A DNA stretch of 64,000 nucleotides from positions 39,740 through 103,739 of the forward strand of contig NZ_BEXF01000023.1 in assembly GCF_002897295.1 (NCBI RefSeq), given 5' to 3'. Position 1 is the first letter of the stretch, and each line of letters starts with the position of its first letter. Origin of the DNA: Brevibacillus reuszeri. GTDB taxonomy: Bacteria > Bacillota > Bacilli > Brevibacillales > Brevibacillaceae. Below the pieces are notes generated by a model that was not told the origin of the DNA, did not search any database, and saw only the letters and a list, made by a program, of their open reading frames with translations. The position numbers and the translations under genes are program-made. Positions 62,674 through 64,000 of this stretch are shown here, one piece after another.

Positions 62674-63876
62674 ATGGAAAAAAGGATATTGGATTATATT
62701 AATGCTGGTTATCCAGCGCTCTGGATCAAAGATTGGGAAGTCGATAGAGTCGTGGAAGCACTCAAACGGGTTGCTCATCTCGGAAAGAGTGGAAAATCTA
62801 TAAAAATTCGAGTTTGGAGTTGTACAAAGGGATTTATTGATCCAACAAACAAAAACGGGTTTTCAAAGACGGAGGATCCCTACGAAGCTTTAAAATTCGT
62901 CGAGAGAGAGTATTTGGGAGTAGATGGTGTAACCAAGATCGAAGGTGCTGTCTTGTATGTCTTCCAAAACTTGCATCGCAAAGAATTTATTGATGATCCG
63001 CAAATACAACAGAAAATAAAAGATCTGATTCCTTTGGGAAAAACACAAGAACGCCATCTGATTTTCGTCTCGCCAACGATCAAGCTGCCGATGGAACTTG
63101 AAAAGGATATTACATTGCTCGAATTTGATTTACCGGATATAGATGAATTGGGAAAAGTTCTAGATTCAGTTGTGAGCTCAATCGATAAACCGTTAAACAT
63201 GGATAACAAAGATAAATTGTTGCAATCTACTCGCGGTCTTACATTGTCAGAAGCTGAGAACGCATTTGCTTTGGCGTATGTACGGCATAAAGCATTTAAT
63301 GATGAAGCAATAGTAACTGTTCAAAAACTGAAAGCTCAATTTGTTAATAATACAGGCATTTTGGAGTTCGTTTCTCCAAAGCTTGAGTTGAACGACATCG
63401 GCGGGCTCGAAAATTTGAAAGCGTGGGCTTTAAAAAGAAAAAATCACTTCCTACCACTGGCAAAAGAATTTGGTCTTCGTCCTCCAAAAGGAGTCTTTGT
63501 TACCGGTGTCCCAGGTTGCGGTAAGTCGCTAACCGCAAAGGCACTTGCAGCTGCTTGGCAGATGCCCTTACTTCGTTTTGATATTGGTCGCATCTTTGGT
63601 TCATATGTAGGTGAGTCAGAAGAACAAATGCGATTAGCATTGAAAACAGCAGAAGCAATCAGCCCATGCATTTTATGGATCGACGAAATTGAAAAAATGT
63701 TTGCAGGTGCAGGCGGTAGTGGAACGGGCGATTCAGGTGTTACTCAGCGTGTACTCGGTTTTTTCCTCACGTGGCTCCAAGAGAAGGAAAAGCCGGTATT
63801 CATATTTGCAACCGCAAATAAGATTGATTCACTTCCACCTGAGTTCACTCGTAAAGGACGTTTTGATGAGGTATTT
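62674..63876 (+). CDS. AAA+ ATPase (Ycf46/FtsH-like), interrupted by a group II intron
   Basis: The exon encodes ~401 residues. An N-terminal domain (~1-245) with VLYVFQNLH and IFVSPTIKLP is followed by an AAA core: GVPGCGKS (~282), ILWIDEIE (~340), TANKIDSLPPEFTRKGRFDEVF (~380-401, sensor 1, Arg-finger region). Family members continue ~80-100 residues beyond this point; here the reading frame runs into intron sequence at 63877. AAGGAGG upstream of ATG. Confidence 0.85.
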
Positions 63877-64000
63877 GTGCGCCCAGACGGGCTGCATCGC
63901 ATTGCTGCTTAAGCAGCTAGGCTATACCAACATTTGCCTATCACCAGCCGACTACCCGTGAAAGGAAACTGACGCGGTGACTGGAGCATGTCGGACAAAG
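63877..64000 (+). mobile_element. Group II intron, 5' end
   Basis: GTGCGCCCAG at 63877 matches the conserved 5' start of bacterial group II introns (GUGYG consensus). The following sequence has features of domain I (for example GAAAGGAAACTGACGCGGTG). The intron lies inside the AAA gene just after codons for RFDEVF. It continues past the window, so the reverse transcriptase and 3' end are not seen. Splicing would restore the ATPase. Confidence 0.85.

Noticed and set aside
1..64000. CRISPR arrays, tRNA or rRNA genes
   Set aside because: No regularly spaced identical repeats were seen, and no tRNA cloverleaf or rRNA signature was recognised.

Overview
The window looks like part of a large conjugative plasmid or integrative conjugative element from a spore-forming member of the Bacillales (Bacillus, Brevibacillus or Paenibacillus type). 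Support comes from AAGGAGG-type ribosome binding sites with frequent GTG and TTG starts, moderately low GC, RsfA-like and AbrB-like regulators, and a minimised Gram-positive type IV secretion system. There are no rRNA, tRNA or core housekeeping genes. Most genes are small, membrane-bound or unrecognised.

Layout. (1) 0.3-13 kb, mainly minus strand: accessory genes, including two paralogous proteasome/HslV-like Ntn-hydrolases, a 357-bp tandem duplication, a YbjQ-like protein, and three remnants or divergent copies of the conjugative coupling protein. (2) 13.2-19.9 kb, minus strand: the coupling operon (replication-relaxation-like protein, VirD4/TraG ATPase, S1-like protein, second winged-helix protein), preceded by a terminator-like attenuator. 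(3) 20.8-22.8 kb: a ParM-like actin and a ParR-like adaptor. (4) 23-27.9 kb: small genes, a broken gene, and an AT-rich region with degenerate iterated repeats next to a MerR/RacA-like DNA-binding protein, which is the best candidate for an origin or centromere. (5) 28.0-38.3 kb, plus strand: the transfer operon (pilin-like protein, degenerate nuclease-fold lipoprotein, PrgI/VirB3-like protein, split VirB4 N-domain, VirB4 ATPase, VirB6-like protein, M23 peptidase, then membrane and lipoproteins). (6) 38.4-47.3 kb: small genes including an RNase H-SWIM fusion, a PDZ-Lon-like protease, AbrB, and HNH-associated-repeat proteins. (7) 47.3-53.7 kb: a possible DNA-modification block with a C5 cytosine methyltransferase, a TGT/DpdA-like transglycosylase and a DGQHR (DndB-like) protein. 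(8) 53.7-54.7 kb: about 1 kb of non-coding DNA packed with strong RNA-type hairpins. (9) 54.7-61.8 kb: a second pilin-like gene, an RRNPP-type HTH-TPR regulator, a tyrosine-recombinase-like protein lacking key catalytic residues, and small unknown genes. (10) 62.7-64 kb: an AAA+ ATPase gene interrupted by a group II intron whose first 124 bases close the window.

Two features run through the window. First, many transcription units start with a leader holding an intrinsic terminator between promoter and gene. One family has a mini-hairpin AGCC-N4-GGCT whose 5' arm can also form the terminator (45.2, 48.8, 51.9, 53.8 and 62.3 kb). Another has GGAAACACC directly before the terminator (28.05, 60.5 and 61.86 kb). 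This suggests element-wide control by conditional termination. Second, the coupling protein has a history of duplication: an intact copy, a full-length relative that has lost both Walker motifs, a stand-alone middle domain, and a Walker-A scrap. All assignments were made by eye; no database was searched.
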